NCBI RefSeq assembly: GCF_012952065.1
Contig: NZ_JABCJJ010000005.1
Location: 62,001-126,000 of the forward strand
Length of the DNA stretch: 64,000 bases
Source of the DNA: Cellulomonas fimi
GTDB taxonomy: Bacteria; Actinomycetota; Actinomycetes; Actinomycetales; Cellulomonadaceae
Direction: 5' to 3'
The notes under the pieces were generated by a model that was given only the letters and a program-made list of their open reading frames with translations, had not been told where the DNA came from and made no database searches. The position numbers were made by a program, and so were the translations under genes. The stretch's first letter is position 1. Every line of letters begins with the position of its first letter. Below are positions 1 through 9,476 of the stretch, one piece after another.

Positions 1-46
1 AGTGGCCGGGCGTGACGACGCCCGTCCCGTGCGCCACGATGGGGCG

Positions 47-943
47 GTGCCCGAGCTTCCCGAGGTCGAGGCGCTCGCCCGGTTCCTGCGCGAGCGGGCG
101 GTCGGTCGTGGCGTCGCCGCCGCCGACGTCGGAGCCATCAGTGCGCTGAAGACGTTCTCCCCCGCGCCGTCGGACCTGCTCGGACGGGAGCTCACCGGAG
201 TCGAGCGGCACGGGAAGTGGCTCGACGTCACCACCGGCCCGTCCGGGGCCGACGACGTCGCGCCGCACCTGGTCTTCCACCTCGCCCGGGCCGGGTGGCT
301 GCGCTGGTACGACGAGGCCCCGAGGACGCCGGCGCGGCCCGGCAGGTCGCCGCTCGCGCTGCGCGTGCGGCTCGACGACGGGGCCGGCTTCGACCTCACC
401 GAGGCGGGGACCCGCAAGCGCCTGGCCGTGCACGTCGTGCGCGACCCGCGCGAGGTGCGCGCGATCGCGACGCTCGGCGTGGAGCCGCTCGGGCCCGAGT
501 TCACGGTCGAGCGGCTCACCGCGCTGCTCACCGCGAAGAATCAGCAGGTCAAGGGTCTCCTGCGCGACCAGTCGGTGATCGCCGGCATCGGGAACGCGTA
601 CTCCGATGAGATCCTGCACGCCGCGCGCCTGAGCCCGTTCGCCCTGACCCGCTCGTTCGACGCCGAGCGCATCGCGACCCTGCACACCGCCGTCCTGGAC
701 GTGCTGACCGACGCGGTCGCGGCGTCGTCGGGCAAGCCTGCCGCGGAGCTCAAGGACGCCAAGCGGCGCGGGATGCGCGTCCACGCGCGGACCGGTCGAC
801 CGTGCCCCGGCTGGGACGGGGTCCCGTGCGGGGACACGGTCCACGAGGTCTCGTTCGCCGACTCGTCGCTGCAGTACTGCCCGACGTGCCAGACCGGCGG
901 CACGCCGCTCGCCGACCGCCGGCTCTCGCGCCTCCTGCGCTGA
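47..943 (+). CDS. Fpg/Nei-family DNA glycosylase
   Basis: Base-excision repair glycosylase/AP lyase of 298 residues. The GTG start at 47 is chosen because it gives the invariant N-terminus (M)PELPEVE, whose Pro2 is the Schiff-base nucleophile and Glu3 the catalytic acid; a frame open further upstream would bury these residues. Lys57 in HGKWLDV matches the conserved beta-clamp lysine. A helix-two-turn-helix region (around KGLLRDQSVIAGIGN) precedes a C-terminal zinc finger with C253, C261, C278 and C281. The first cysteine pair is spaced C-x7-C instead of the usual C-x2-C. Whether it prefers oxidised purines (Fpg) or pyrimidines (Nei) cannot be read from the sequence. It is convergent with tdk. 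Confidence 0.93.
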   Translation: MPELPEVEALARFLRERAVGRGVAAADVGAISALKTFSPAPSDLLGRELTGVERHGKWLDVTTGPSGADDVAPHLVFHLARAGWLRWYDEAPRTPARPGRSPLALRVRLDDGAGFDLTEAGTRKRLAVHVVRDPREVRAIATLGVEPLGPEFTVERLTALLTAKNQQVKGLLRDQSVIAGIGNAYSDEILHAARLSPFALTRSFDAERIATLHTAVLDVLTDAVAASSGKPAAELKDAKRRGMRVHARTGRPCPGWDGVPCGDTVHEVSFADSSLQYCPTCQTGGTPLADRRLSRLLR

Positions 944-957
944 CGCGGCGCCGCGTC
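942..957. terminator. Short palindrome between convergent genes
   Basis: GACGCGGCGCCGCGTC is a perfect 16-base palindrome covering the end of the glycosylase stop codon and the start of the 43-base gap before the convergent tdk. It could fold as a 6-bp stem with a 4-base loop and act on both strands. There is no U-tract, so this is only a weak terminator candidate. Confidence 0.3.
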
Positions 958-986
958 GACCGACCTCGACGACCGGGCGACCGGGG

Positions 987-1565
987 TCAGACCGGCGGCT
1001 CGAAGTGGCGGCGGCAGCGCGCCTGGTAGGCCTCGATGCCTCCGACGTGCTCGAGGGAAGCCACGCGGGCGTCCGCGGCGTCGCCGGCCCGTGCCCGTTG
1101 GTGGAACGCCGCGTCCGCTCCGCAGACGGCGCACACGGCCGTCAGCTTGGTGACGTCCTCCGCCAGCGCCATGAGCGCGGGCAACGGCTCGAACGGAGCG
1201 CCGTCGAACGTCACGCACAGGCCCGCCACCACGACCGTGGTCCCCCGGCGCGCGAGACCGTCCACGAGCGGGACCAGCCCGGCCCCGAAGAACTGGGCCT
1301 CGTCGATCGCCAGCAGGTCCAGGTGCCGGTCCCGGACCAGCCCCGCCAGGGAGCCCACGTCCGGCACCGCCTGGGAGGCGACGTCGAGCCCCGAGTGGGA
1401 GGCGACCCTGCCTGCGCCGTGCCGTTCGTCGAGCGCGTGGTTCACGACCTCCACGGCGAGCCCGGCGAGCCGCGCCCGACGTACCCGGCGGAGGAGCTCC
1501 TCGGACTTGCCGGCGAACATCGGCCCGCACACCACCTGGAGCCGACCGAGCCTGTCGCTGCGCAT
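987..1565 (-). CDS. tdk: Thymidine kinase (type II)
   Basis: Phosphorylates thymidine to dTMP with ATP in the pyrimidine salvage pathway. The protein is 192 residues, the usual length for the small tetrameric bacterial class. Visible features are the P-loop GPMFAGKS (14-21), the Walker B/catalytic region AIDEAQFF with Glu89 as the likely base, and the lasso-domain zinc site formed by C145, C148, C184 and H187 (CAVC and CRRH). The ATG start is close to the P-loop as expected. It is transcribed away from the GNAT gene behind it, across a 15-bp tandem duplication. Confidence 0.95.
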   Translation of the reverse strand: MRSDRLGRLQVVCGPMFAGKSEELLRRVRRARLAGLAVEVVNHALDERHGAGRVASHSGLDVASQAVPDVGSLAGLVRDRHLDLLAIDEAQFFGAGLVPLVDGLARRGTTVVVAGLCVTFDGAPFEPLPALMALAEDVTKLTAVCAVCGADAAFHQRARAGDAADARVASLEHVGGIEAYQARCRRHFEPPV

Positions 1566-1567
1566 GG

Positions 1568-1597
1568 GCGCAGCCTAGAAGAGCGCAGCCTAGAAGA
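1568..1597. repeat. Perfect 15-bp tandem duplication
   Basis: Two back-to-back copies of GCGCAGCCTAGAAGA (1568-1582 and 1583-1597). On the minus strand each copy carries a TAG triplet. The 1590-1592 copy is the stop codon of the GNAT gene, so the duplication gives a second stop-like copy just downstream of the first. Confidence 0.95.
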
Positions 1598-2477
1598 GCA
1601 CCGTGGCGTACGTGCCCTCCTGGCGGAAACCGACGCGGCGGTAGGCGGCGATGGCACGCTCGTTGTAGTCGTTGACGTAGAGCGAGACCGTGGGTGCCAC
1701 CTCGGCACGCGTCGTCACGACGACCGCCGCCATCCCGGCCTCCGAGAGCCGCCGACCGCGGAACGGGGGCGCGACCCAGACGCCCTGGACCTGCGCGACC
1801 CCGACCGCGACCGCTCCGAGCTCGGCCTTGAACGCGACCTCCGCCCCGTGCGTGCCGTGCGCCAGCCGGATGAACGAGCGGCGCTCGGCGATCAGCGAGC
1901 GGACGCGCTGCTCGTAGGGCCCCTGCGGTCCGGAGGCGGGCGAGTAACCGACCTCTTCGGCGAACATGCGCACGCAGGCCGGGAGCACGAGGTCGTACTC
2001 GGTCGGACGCGAGTACCGGACGAACGGGTCGGGATCCACGAGCGGGTCGCCGTCGATCACGAGCGAGGGCTGGTTGGCGCGGACCTCGCGCGGTCGTGAC
2101 CACGATCCGGCGAGCAGGTTCCAGAGGCCGAGGGCGGCGTGGGCCTCGCCGACGATGGACGAGCACCGCCGGCCCTGCGCCAGGGCCATCGCGGCGAACG
2201 CCTCCACGGCGCCGTCGACGCCCGGCGGGACGAGGGGGACGAGGTTCGCGCCCGACCAGCACAGCGCCTGGAGGCCGCCGTCCTGCTCGAACCCCCAGAG
2301 CTGCCCGCCCGACGCCGCCATCCCCATCCTGCGCGCCGCCTCGATCCGGCTCGCGGCCAGGACCGACTCGACCGGGAGCCGGGCGCACAGGTCGAGGGCG
2401 GCGGGCAGGTCGGCGTCGTCGAGGAGGCGGCCGCCGACTGCGGTCCCACCCAGCGTCGAGCCGCGCCAGCGTGCCAT
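1590..2477 (-). CDS. GNAT-family N-acetyltransferase downstream of ispG
   Basis: About 295 residues. The N-terminal half is a divergent acetyltransferase-like domain of the kind often annotated DUF4081. The C-terminal half is a recognisable GNAT fold with the acetyl-CoA loop around APPFRGRRLSEAG and the final VNDYNERAIAAYRRVGF motif. The same gene follows ispG in many Actinobacteria (as Rv2867c does in M. tuberculosis); the substrate is unknown. The ATG at 2477 is preferred, but a GTG at 2495 is possible. Neither start has a good Shine-Dalgarno. A CACAAT hexamer lies exactly 6 bases before the ATG, so a leaderless transcript is conceivable. Confidence 0.85.
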   Translation of the reverse strand: MARWRGSTLGGTAVGGRLLDDADLPAALDLCARLPVESVLAASRIEAARRMGMAASGGQLWGFEQDGGLQALCWSGANLVPLVPPGVDGAVEAFAAMALAQGRRCSSIVGEAHAALGLWNLLAGSWSRPREVRANQPSLVIDGDPLVDPDPFVRYSRPTEYDLVLPACVRMFAEEVGYSPASGPQGPYEQRVRSLIAERRSFIRLAHGTHGAEVAFKAELGAVAVGVAQVQGVWVAPPFRGRRLSEAGMAAVVVTTRAEVAPTVSLYVNDYNERAIAAYRRVGFRQEGTYATVLF

Positions 2478-2555
2478 GGGGGGATTGTGCACCACCCGAC
2501 TGGACGGCGCCCGGACATGCTCGGTCCAGCTGACCCGAGCCGACGACGTGCTCGA

Positions 2556-2597
2556 GACGGTGCCTCAGGAGACGGTGCTCAGAGGACGGTGCTCAGG
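2556..2597. repeat. Three tandem copies of a ~14-bp unit at the ispG stop
   Basis: The unit GACGGTGCTCAG recurs at 2571-2582 and 2585-2596, with a variant GACGGTGCCTCAG at 2556-2568. The last copy spans the ispG stop codon (2593-2595), so the array runs from the end of the coding region into the 3' gap. Confidence 0.85.
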
Positions 2598-3747
2598 ACA
2601 CGGTGACGACCGGCGACGAGGCCTCGACCGTCTCCATCGACTCCGCGATGCGCATGGCCTCCTCGATCAGGGTCTCGACGATCTGCGACTCGGGCACGGT
2701 CTTGACCACCTGGCCCTTGACGAAGATCTGACCCTTCCCGTTCCCGGACGCCACGCCGAGATCGGCCTCACGGGCCTCGCCCGGTCCGTTCACGACGCAG
2801 CCCATCACGGCGACCCGCAGCGGCACCTCGAGGCCCTCGAGCCCGGCGGTGACGCGCTCGGCCAGCGAGTACACGTCCACCTGGGCGCGGCCGCAGGACG
2901 GGCACGAGACGATCTCGAGCTTGCGCGGCCGGAGGTTGAGCGACTGCAGGATCTGGATGCCGACCTTCACCTCCTCGACCGGCGGGGCCGACAGGGAGAC
3001 GCGGATCGTGTCGCCGATGCCCTTGCTCAGCAGCGCGCCGAACGCCGTCGCGGACTTGATCGTGCCCTGGAACGCGGGTCCCGCCTCGGTCACACCGAGG
3101 TGCAGCGGCCAGTCGCCGCGCTCGGACAGCAGCTCGTAGGCGCGCACCATCACGACCGGGTCGTTGTGCTTGACGGAGATCTTGAAGTCGTGGAACCCGT
3201 GCTCCTCGAACAGCGACGCCTCCCACACGGCCGACTCCACGAGTGCCTCGGGCGTCGCCTTGCCGTACTTGGCGAGCAGCCGCGGGTCGAGCGACCCGGC
3301 GTTGACGCCGATGCGGATCGAGACGCCCGCCTCGGATGCCGCGCGTGCGATCTCCTTGACCTGGTCGTCGAACTTCCGGATGTTGCCTGGGTTGACCCGG
3401 ACGGCGGCGCAGCCCGCGTCGATCGCGGCGAACACGTACTTGGGCTGGAAGTGGATGTCCGCGATCACCGGGATCTGCGACTTCCGCGCGATCACCGGCA
3501 GCGCCTCGGCGTCGTCCTGGCTCGGCACCGCGACACGCACGATGTCGCAGCCCGACGCCGTGAGCTCGGCGATCTGCTGCAGGGTCGCGTTGATGTCCGT
3601 GGTCGGCGTCGTCGTCATGGACTGCACGCTGATCGGGGCGTCGCCGCCGACGTCGACCTTGCCCACCTTGATCTTGCGGGTCGGTCGACGCGGGGCCAGC
3701 ACCGGGGGCGGCGCTTCCGGCATGCCAAGGTTGATCGGGATCGTCAC
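2593..3747 (-). CDS. ispG: 4-hydroxy-3-methylbut-2-en-1-yl diphosphate synthase
   Basis: Catalyses the penultimate step of the MEP isoprenoid pathway, reducing MEcPP to HMBPP with a [4Fe-4S] cluster. The protein is 384 residues, the length of the short bacterial type. Cluster ligands are visible as C282 and C285 (SCPSCGRAQ) and C317 ([12 protein letters not shown]). The TIM-barrel part begins with KVGKVDVGG and includes VQSMTTTPT. It lies directly downstream of rseP, an arrangement shared across Actinobacteria; dxr, normally the next member of this group, is displaced about 9 kb away. Confidence 0.97.
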   Translation of the reverse strand: MTIPINLGMPEAPPPVLAPRRPTRKIKVGKVDVGGDAPISVQSMTTTPTTDINATLQQIAELTASGCDIVRVAVPSQDDAEALPVIARKSQIPVIADIHFQPKYVFAAIDAGCAAVRVNPGNIRKFDDQVKEIARAASEAGVSIRIGVNAGSLDPRLLAKYGKATPEALVESAVWEASLFEEHGFHDFKISVKHNDPVVMVRAYELLSERGDWPLHLGVTEAGPAFQGTIKSATAFGALLSKGIGDTIRVSLSAPPVEEVKVGIQILQSLNLRPRKLEIVSCPSCGRAQVDVYSLAERVTAGLEGLEVPLRVAVMGCVVNGPGEAREADLGVASGNGKGQIFVKGQVVKTVPESQIVETLIEEAMRIAESMETVEASSPVVTVS

Positions 3748-3781
3748 CGTGCCAGTATCCCCCTTCGGCCGCCGAGCGCCC

Positions 3782-5086
3782 TCACAGGGTGACCGGGCGC
3801 ACGATGTCCGCGTAGACGAGCAGCAGGCCGACGCCCACGAGCACGACGAACATCCCGTACGCGACCGGCATCATCCTGGCGACGTCCGCCGGGCGAGGTC
3901 GTGGGAGCCCGCGCACCCGCGCGACCTGGCGCTTGGCCCCTTCCCACAGCGCGCCGACGACGTGCCCCCCGTCGAGCGGCAGCAGCGGGATCAGGTTGAA
4001 GACGAACAGCGCGATGTTCAGCGCGGCGAGCAGGCCGAGCAGCGTGCGGACCTGTCCCGTGAGACCGAGGTCACCTCCGCCCTCGGCCGCCACCTCGCCC
4101 GCGAGCCGACCGATCCCCACCGGGCCGATCACCGACGTCTGGTCGCGCTCCTCGAGCCCGAACGCGGCCTGGGCGACGTCGACGATCCGCGCCGGGAGGG
4201 TGAGGACGATCGCCGCCGTCCCCGAGACCCCGGTCCACAGCGCGGTCGGGACGGTCGCGAGCGGCTGCCGCTCGAGCGCCCACGCGGGACCGACACCGAG
4301 GTATCCCACCGGTGCGAGGCGCGGCTCGCCGCCGGCATCGAGCACGACGGCCCCGTCCTCGACGACCGGACGATCCACCGTCACCGGGGTCACCATGAGC
4401 TCCCGCTCGGCACCGTCGCGCTGGACGGTGACGGCCACGGTCTCGCCCCCCGACCCGCGGATGAGCCGCGAGAGCTGGTCCCAGGAGGTGACCGCGACCC
4501 CGCCGAACGTCCGCACGACGTCGCCCTCCTGGAGGCCTGCTGCGGTCGCCGGTGACTCGGGGTCGCCCGAGGCGCACTCGGCGGCACCGGCGGCCGGGAC
4601 GCACGAGGTGACCGACGAGACCGTCGGGACCGGCGTCGGCGACCCGAACCCGACGAGCATCACGGCGAGCAGGACGCCCGCGATGAGCAGGTTCATGACC
4701 GGCCCCCCGAGCATGACCGTCAGCTTCTTCGGCGTGGAGAGGCGGTAGAAGGCGCGGTGCTCCTCCCCGGGCCGGATCTCCTCGGCGCTCACCTTCCGGG
4801 CGTCCTGGGCGAGCTGCCCCGACCAGCCGCGCACCGGCGGGTTCCCGACGGCGTCCGGCGGCGGGTACATCCCCACCATGCGGACGTACCCGCCCAGCGG
4901 GATCGCCTTGAGGCCGTACTCGGTCTCGCCCCGGGTCCGGGACCACAGCGTCGGGCCGAACCCGACCATGTACTGGCTGACCCGCACCCCGAACCGCTTC
5001 GCGGGCACCATGTGACCGACCTCGTGCAGGGCGATCGACACGAGCAGGCCGACGACCATCACCAGCACGCCCACGAGGTAGGCCAT
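3782..5086 (-). CDS. rseP: Site-2 intramembrane metalloprotease (RseP/Rip1 type)
   Basis: M50-family zinc protease that cleaves transmembrane anti-sigma factors and other membrane substrates. It has 434 residues. The active-site HEVGH motif is at 21-25 in the first membrane segment and the second metal-site motif LPLDGGH is near 371, in a C-terminal membrane segment. A PDZ domain lies between them (around [23 protein letters not shown]). The ATG start has GGAGA six bases upstream. It probably shares a transcript with ispG, only 34 bases downstream. Confidence 0.95.
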   Translation of the reverse strand: MAYLVGVLVMVVGLLVSIALHEVGHMVPAKRFGVRVSQYMVGFGPTLWSRTRGETEYGLKAIPLGGYVRMVGMYPPPDAVGNPPVRGWSGQLAQDARKVSAEEIRPGEEHRAFYRLSTPKKLTVMLGGPVMNLLIAGVLLAVMLVGFGSPTPVPTVSSVTSCVPAAGAAECASGDPESPATAAGLQEGDVVRTFGGVAVTSWDQLSRLIRGSGGETVAVTVQRDGAERELMVTPVTVDRPVVEDGAVVLDAGGEPRLAPVGYLGVGPAWALERQPLATVPTALWTGVSGTAAIVLTLPARIVDVAQAAFGLEERDQTSVIGPVGIGRLAGEVAAEGGGDLGLTGQVRTLLGLLAALNIALFVFNLIPLLPLDGGHVVGALWEGAKRQVARVRGLPRPRPADVARMMPVAYGMFVVLVGVGLLLVYADIVRPVTL

Positions 5087-5180
5087 CAGTTCTCCGTTCC
5101 GTACCTGCGCACCGGCCGCGCGACGAGAGGGCGTCCATCATCCCCCGTCCTCCTGGGTGCCTGCTGCACGTCGACGGCGG

Positions 5181-6512
5181 TCAGGCGCTGGACGGCGTCG
5201 AGGGCGTCGTCGCCGTCCCCGCGGCGGGCCGAGGGGTGCGCTCCTCGAGCGTCCACGGCGACCCGTACCCCACCGGCTCGGGCGCGGAGAGCAGGTCGAG
5301 GAACGGGACGGCGTCGAACGCCTCGGGACCGAGCACGCCCGCTCCCGACCAGACGCCGCGGGCCAGCAGCTCGAGCGCGAGCACGGGGTTCACCGCCGTC
5401 TGCCACACGACGCACTGGGCGCCGTACTCCGCCATCGACCACGCGTTGTCGACGATGTGGTGCAGGTAGACCTCGCGCGGCTCACCGTCGCGACCCCGGC
5501 CCGTCACCAGCACGCCCGCGCACGTCTTCCCGCGCATCCGCTCGCCGAGCGCCGCGGGATCGGGCAGGACGGCGGCGACGACGTCGCGCGGGCTCACGGC
5601 CACGGAGCCCGGCGCCGCAGGGTCGGCCGACCGGACCGGGACCGCCTCGGTGCGGTCGAGCCCGAGGGTGTGCAGCGTGCGCAGGACCGCGATGAACTCC
5701 TCGCCGAGCCCGTACTTGAACGTCACCTTGCGGGCACCGAGGAAGCGCGGCATGAGCAGCACCTCCTCGTGCTCGACGTGGACGCACTCGACCGGCCCGA
5801 TGCCGCCGGGGAAGTCGAACACCTCGGGCTCGGAGAACGGCGGGACGGTGTACCAGCCGCGGTCCGCCTCCCAGATCACGGGCGGGTTGAGGCACTCCTC
5901 GATCGTCGTCCAGATGGAGAACGACGGCGCGAAGACCGGCTCCCCGTCGTCGCCCAGCACCACGAGGTCGGCGCCGTCGCGGGTCCCGAGCTCGTCGACC
6001 TCGCTGAACAGGTGGTCGACGGCGTAGCGGGCGAAGACGTCGGACAGCCCGGGCTCGACCCCCATCCCGACGAGCGCGAGGCGCCCGGCGTCGCGCCACC
6101 GGGAGTCGGCTGCGAACTGGGCGTCGCCGAGTTTGACGCCCGTCTCCTCGTAGGGTCGTTCCGGGTGCGGGCGCGAGAGCGACATCGCCATGTCGAGGTA
6201 GTCCGCCCCGGCGTCGAACGCGCCCTGGAAGACCGACATCACGAACCGGGGGTCCACGGCGTTCAGCACGTGGGTGGCGCCGTGCTCCCGCGCGAGGGCG
6301 GTGATCGCCGCGGGGTCGCTCGCGTCGACCCGGGCCGCCACGAAGCGCGGGCCCACCCGCGCGAGGTCGCGCGCGTTCGCGGCGGCGACCGTGCGGTCCG
6401 CGCGCGCGACGTCGAAGTCCGCCACGACCATCCGCTCGAAGAACACCCGCCGGGCGGCGATCCGCGCGACCGCGTCACCGACCCCACCGCTGCCGACCAC
6501 CAGGATGCGCAC
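5181..6512 (-). CDS. Saccharopine dehydrogenase-like NAD(P) oxidoreductase
   Basis: A 443-residue oxidoreductase that begins with a Rossmann nucleotide-binding motif (ILVVGSGGVGD). It belongs to the saccharopine/carboxynorspermidine dehydrogenase superfamily. The GTG start at 6512 is fixed by AGGAGG seven bases upstream; the same frame stays open further upstream but there it is antisense-type filler over the permease gene. It is the last gene of the pot transcript, 8 bases after potC. Placement with a polyamine importer suggests a substrate such as an amino-acid or polyamine conjugate, for example a carboxyspermidine-like compound. The exact reaction is not known. Confidence 0.85.
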   Translation of the reverse strand: MRILVVGSGGVGDAVARIAARRVFFERMVVADFDVARADRTVAAANARDLARVGPRFVAARVDASDPAAITALAREHGATHVLNAVDPRFVMSVFQGAFDAGADYLDMAMSLSRPHPERPYEETGVKLGDAQFAADSRWRDAGRLALVGMGVEPGLSDVFARYAVDHLFSEVDELGTRDGADLVVLGDDGEPVFAPSFSIWTTIEECLNPPVIWEADRGWYTVPPFSEPEVFDFPGGIGPVECVHVEHEEVLLMPRFLGARKVTFKYGLGEEFIAVLRTLHTLGLDRTEAVPVRSADPAAPGSVAVSPRDVVAAVLPDPAALGERMRGKTCAGVLVTGRGRDGEPREVYLHHIVDNAWSMAEYGAQCVVWQTAVNPVLALELLARGVWSGAGVLGPEAFDAVPFLDLLSAPEPVGYGSPWTLEERTPRPAAGTATTPSTPSSA

Positions 6513-6520
6513 GGATCCTC

Positions 6521-7342
6521 CTAGACCGCTCGGGCCGCCCGGCGTCGTCGGGCGGCCGCCGCGACCTGCACGGCGACCACCAGCACGAGCGCGAGGGCGA
6601 ACATGATCGAACCGATGACGTTCGCCTGGGGCGGGATGCCCCGCGCGGCGGACACGTAGACGAACTTCGGGAACGTGGTGAACGCGCCCGAGTTGAAGTT
6701 GGTGATGATGAAGTCGTCGAAGCTGAGGGAGAACGCCAGCAGCGCCGCGGCCGCGATGCCCGGCACGAGCAGCGGAAAGGTCACCTTCCAGAAAGCGAGC
6801 CACGACGAGGCGTAGAGGTCGGCGGCGGCCTCCTCGAGCCGCGGGTCCAGGCTCGCCACCCGCGCCTTGACCGTGACGACGACGAACGAGACGCTGAACA
6901 TCACGTGCGCGATCACGACCGTGCCGAACCCCGGCTGCACCCGCAGCGAGAGGAACTGAGCCAGCAGCGCCGCCCCGAGCACGACCTCGGGCGTGGACAT
7001 CGGCAGGAAGATCAGCAGGTTGGCGGCGCTCCGCCCGCGGAACCGGTACCGGACGAGCGCGACGGCGACCATCGTGCCGAGCACCGTCGCCCCGGCGGTC
7101 GCGAGCAGCCCGACGGTGAGCGAGTTGACGAACGCCTCGCACACCTGCGGGGCCCCGCACGGGTTGCGCCAGGCGTCGAGCGTGAAGCCCTGCCACACGA
7201 GGTTCGACCGGCCCGCGTCGTTGAACGAGAACGCCACGGTGTAGGCGACCGGCACCAGCAGGTACAGGAACGCGAGCCCCGCGAACACGGGCACGACGGC
7301 GTCGCCCAGCGACCAGCCCCGTCGCCGCCGCGCGGCGCTCAC
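6521..7342 (-). CDS. potC: Spermidine/putrescine-type ABC permease (PotC-like)
   Basis: Inner-membrane subunit of the polyamine importer, 273 residues with about six membrane segments. The EAA loop that docks onto the ATPase is around LEEAAADLYASSWLAFWKVTFPLLVPG. The GTG at 7342 overlaps the potB stop by four bases (GTGA), indicating translational coupling. The first external loop carries two cysteines (CGAPQVC) that could form a disulfide. Subunit naming (B versus C) follows gene order and similarity of style, not biochemical evidence. Confidence 0.9.
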   Translation of the reverse strand: MSAARRRRGWSLGDAVVPVFAGLAFLYLLVPVAYTVAFSFNDAGRSNLVWQGFTLDAWRNPCGAPQVCEAFVNSLTVGLLATAGATVLGTMVAVALVRYRFRGRSAANLLIFLPMSTPEVVLGAALLAQFLSLRVQPGFGTVVIAHVMFSVSFVVVTVKARVASLDPRLEEAAADLYASSWLAFWKVTFPLLVPGIAAAALLAFSLSFDDFIITNFNSGAFTTFPKFVYVSAARGIPPQANVIGSIMFALALVLVVAVQVAAAARRRRAARAV

Positions 7343-8280
7343 ACGAGGTCCTCGGTGCCTGCGCGTCGCACGTACGCGGTCACCAGGGCAAGGATCGCGA
7401 GCATGAGCACGACGGACAGCGCCGACGCCGTCGGGTAGTCGGCGACCCGGAAGAACCGCGAGTCGATGACCTGCCCGATCATCGCCGTGCTCGTGGGGTT
7501 GCCGAGGAGCACCGCGTTCACGTAGTCGCCCGATGCGGGGATGAACGTGAGCAGCGTCCCGGAGACGACGCCGGGCATCGACAGGGGCAGGGTCACGCGC
7601 CGGAACGTCGTCAGCCCGTTCGCGTACAGGTCTCCCCCCGCCTCGACCAGCCGCGGGTCGAGCCGCCCGAGGCTCGCGTAGATCGGCAGCGCCATGAACG
7701 GCAGGAAGTTGTACGTCAGGCCCGCCACGACCGCGAACGCCGTGGCGGTGAGCCGCCCGTCCGCCGGGAGCACCTGGAGCCACTTCAGCGCGGAGACGAC
7801 GAACGCGTCGTCGGCGAGGATCTGCTTCCACGCGATCGTCCGCAGGATGAAGCTCGTGAAGAACGGCGCGACGAGCAGCACGAGGAGCAGGCCCTGGGCG
7901 AGCTGTCGCCCCCGCAGCCGGACCGCGACGACGTACGCCATCGGGTACCCGATCAGGAGCGCCGCGACCGTCGCGACGAGCGCGAAGGCGAACGAGCGGA
8001 CCAGCTGGGGCCAGAAGGCCCTGAGCGCGGACGCGTAGTTCTGCCACTCGAGCGCCGGCTGGAACTGCCCGACGTCGCCACCGGGCACCGGCACGTAGAG
8101 CGAGGTCGCGAGCAGGGCGACGACGGGCAGGACGAAGAACAGCAGGAGGTAGACCAGCCCAGGCGCCAGCAGGAGGTAGGCGCCGCCCCGCGGGCGTCGA
8201 CCCGGACGGCTCGTACCCGGCGGGGCGGCCGCCGGTCCCGACGCCGCGGCCTCGCTGCCGAGGGCGGCCGCGATGGTCAT
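7339..8280 (-). CDS. potB: Spermidine/putrescine-type ABC permease (PotB-like)
   Basis: First permease of the importer, 313 residues with about six membrane helices after an Ala/Pro/Gly-rich cytoplasmic N-terminus of roughly 35 residues. The EAA-type loop is visible as LVEAGGDLYANGLTTFRRVTLPLSMPG. The ATG at 8280 overlaps the potA stop by four bases (ATGA), and its own stop overlaps the potC start, so potA-B-C are tightly coupled. Confidence 0.9.
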   Translation of the reverse strand: MTIAAALGSEAAASGPAAAPPGTSRPGRRPRGGAYLLLAPGLVYLLLFFVLPVVALLATSLYVPVPGGDVGQFQPALEWQNYASALRAFWPQLVRSFAFALVATVAALLIGYPMAYVVAVRLRGRQLAQGLLLVLLVAPFFTSFILRTIAWKQILADDAFVVSALKWLQVLPADGRLTATAFAVVAGLTYNFLPFMALPIYASLGRLDPRLVEAGGDLYANGLTTFRRVTLPLSMPGVVSGTLLTFIPASGDYVNAVLLGNPTSTAMIGQVIDSRFFRVADYPTASALSVVLMLAILALVTAYVRRAGTEDLV

Positions 8281-9476
8281 GCGCGGTCCAGGTCGACGAC
8301 GCCGTCGGACGCGTCCGTCGACCCGTCGAGCCCGAACGTGAAGCGCGGCGCCCACGCGAGGCGCACCTGCGCGCCGAGCGCGACCTGCGCGCCGCCCGCC
8401 AGATTCTGCGCGAAGACGCCGAGCGTCCCGAGCCCCGGCACCTCGACCTGGTACTGCGTGCTGACGCCGGCGAAGGACACGTCGGTGACGCGCCCCGGCC
8501 CGACGACGTTCGCGTCGTCCGACAGCTCCTCGTCGGCGGGCAGGAGATGGATCTTCTCGGGTCGGACCCCCACCAGCACGTCGCCGTGGGTGCTCACGGC
8601 GCGGTCCTGCGGGACCACCAACCGGGTGCCGCCGACGTCCACCCCGACCCACCCGTCGCGTACCTCGCGCACCCGACCCGGCAGCAGGTTCGACTGCCCG
8701 AGGAAGTTCGCCACGAAGACCGTGCGCGGCAGCTCGTACAGCTCCGCCGGCGTGCCGAGCTGCTCGATGCGCCCGGCGTTCATGACGGCGACCTGGTCGG
8801 CCATGGTCATGGCCTCCTCCTGGTCGTGGGTCACGTGCACGAACGTGAGGCCGACCTCGGTCTGGATGCGCTTGAGCTCGACCTGCATCTGGCGGCGCAG
8901 CTTGAGGTCCAGGGCGCCGAGCGGCTCGTCGAGCAGCAGCACGGCCGGGCTGTTGACGAGCGCACGGGCGAGGGCGACCCGCTGCTGCTGGCCACCGGAC
9001 AGCTGGGCGGGCCTGCGGTCCGCGAGGTGCGGCAGCTCGACCAGCGCGAGGCCGTCGCGGGCGCGCGCCACGGCGTCGGGCACGCGTCGGCGCCGCAGGC
9101 CGAAGGCGACGTTCTCCAGCACCGTCAGGTGCGGGAAGAGCGCGTAGCTCTGGAACACGGTGTTGACCGGGCGCTGGTGCGCGCGGCGCGCCGTGACGTC
9201 GGTGCCGCCGATGGTGATGGACCCGGAGGTCGGGTGCTCGAGACCGGCGACCATGCGCAGGGTCGTCGTCTTGCCGCACCCGGACGGCCCCAGGAGGGCG
9301 AAGAACGTTCCCGCCGGCACTGTCAGGGTGAGGTCGTCGACCGCGAGGTACGAGCCGAACGCCTTGGTCACGCCGACCAGGCCGAGGTCGGCGCCCGAGC
9401 CACCGGACGTCGGTCCGTCGGTCGCGCCGGCCGGGCCCGCGGCGTCCTGCACGCCCGTCGTCGTGCCGTGCGCCAT
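8277..9476 (-). CDS. potA: Polyamine ABC transporter ATPase
   Basis: ATP-hydrolysing subunit of 399 residues. Walker A is GPSGCGKTT (about 63-71), the signature is LSGGQQQR, Walker B is LLLDEPLGALD, and the switch histidine is in HVTHDQEEAM. A C-terminal TOBE/regulatory domain follows (from about VRPEKIHLLP). About 30 low-complexity residues precede the ATPase core. The ATG overlaps the potD stop (ATGA). Confidence 0.94.
   Translation of the reverse strand: MAHGTTTGVQDAAGPAGATDGPTSGGSGADLGLVGVTKAFGSYLAVDDLTLTVPAGTFFALLGPSGCGKTTTLRMVAGLEHPTSGSITIGGTDVTARRAHQRPVNTVFQSYALFPHLTVLENVAFGLRRRRVPDAVARARDGLALVELPHLADRRPAQLSGGQQQRVALARALVNSPAVLLLDEPLGALDLKLRRQMQVELKRIQTEVGLTFVHVTHDQEEAMTMADQVAVMNAGRIEQLGTPAELYELPRTVFVANFLGQSNLLPGRVREVRDGWVGVDVGGTRLVVPQDRAVSTHGDVLVGVRPEKIHLLPADEELSDDANVVGPGRVTDVSFAGVSTQYQVEVPGLGTLGVFAQNLAGGAQVALGAQVRLAWAPRFTFGLDGSTDASDGVVDLDRA

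Noticed and set aside
541-2388. Long minus-strand open frame across the glycosylase, tdk and GNAT genes
   Set aside because: It overlaps three genes with clear motifs in other frames and encodes only Arg/Gly/Pro-rich sequence.
6513-7196. Possible fusion of the saccharopine-dehydrogenase-like enzyme to an N-terminal extension
   Set aside because: The extra frame lies over potC in another phase, and AGGAGG before the GTG at 6512 fixes the start.
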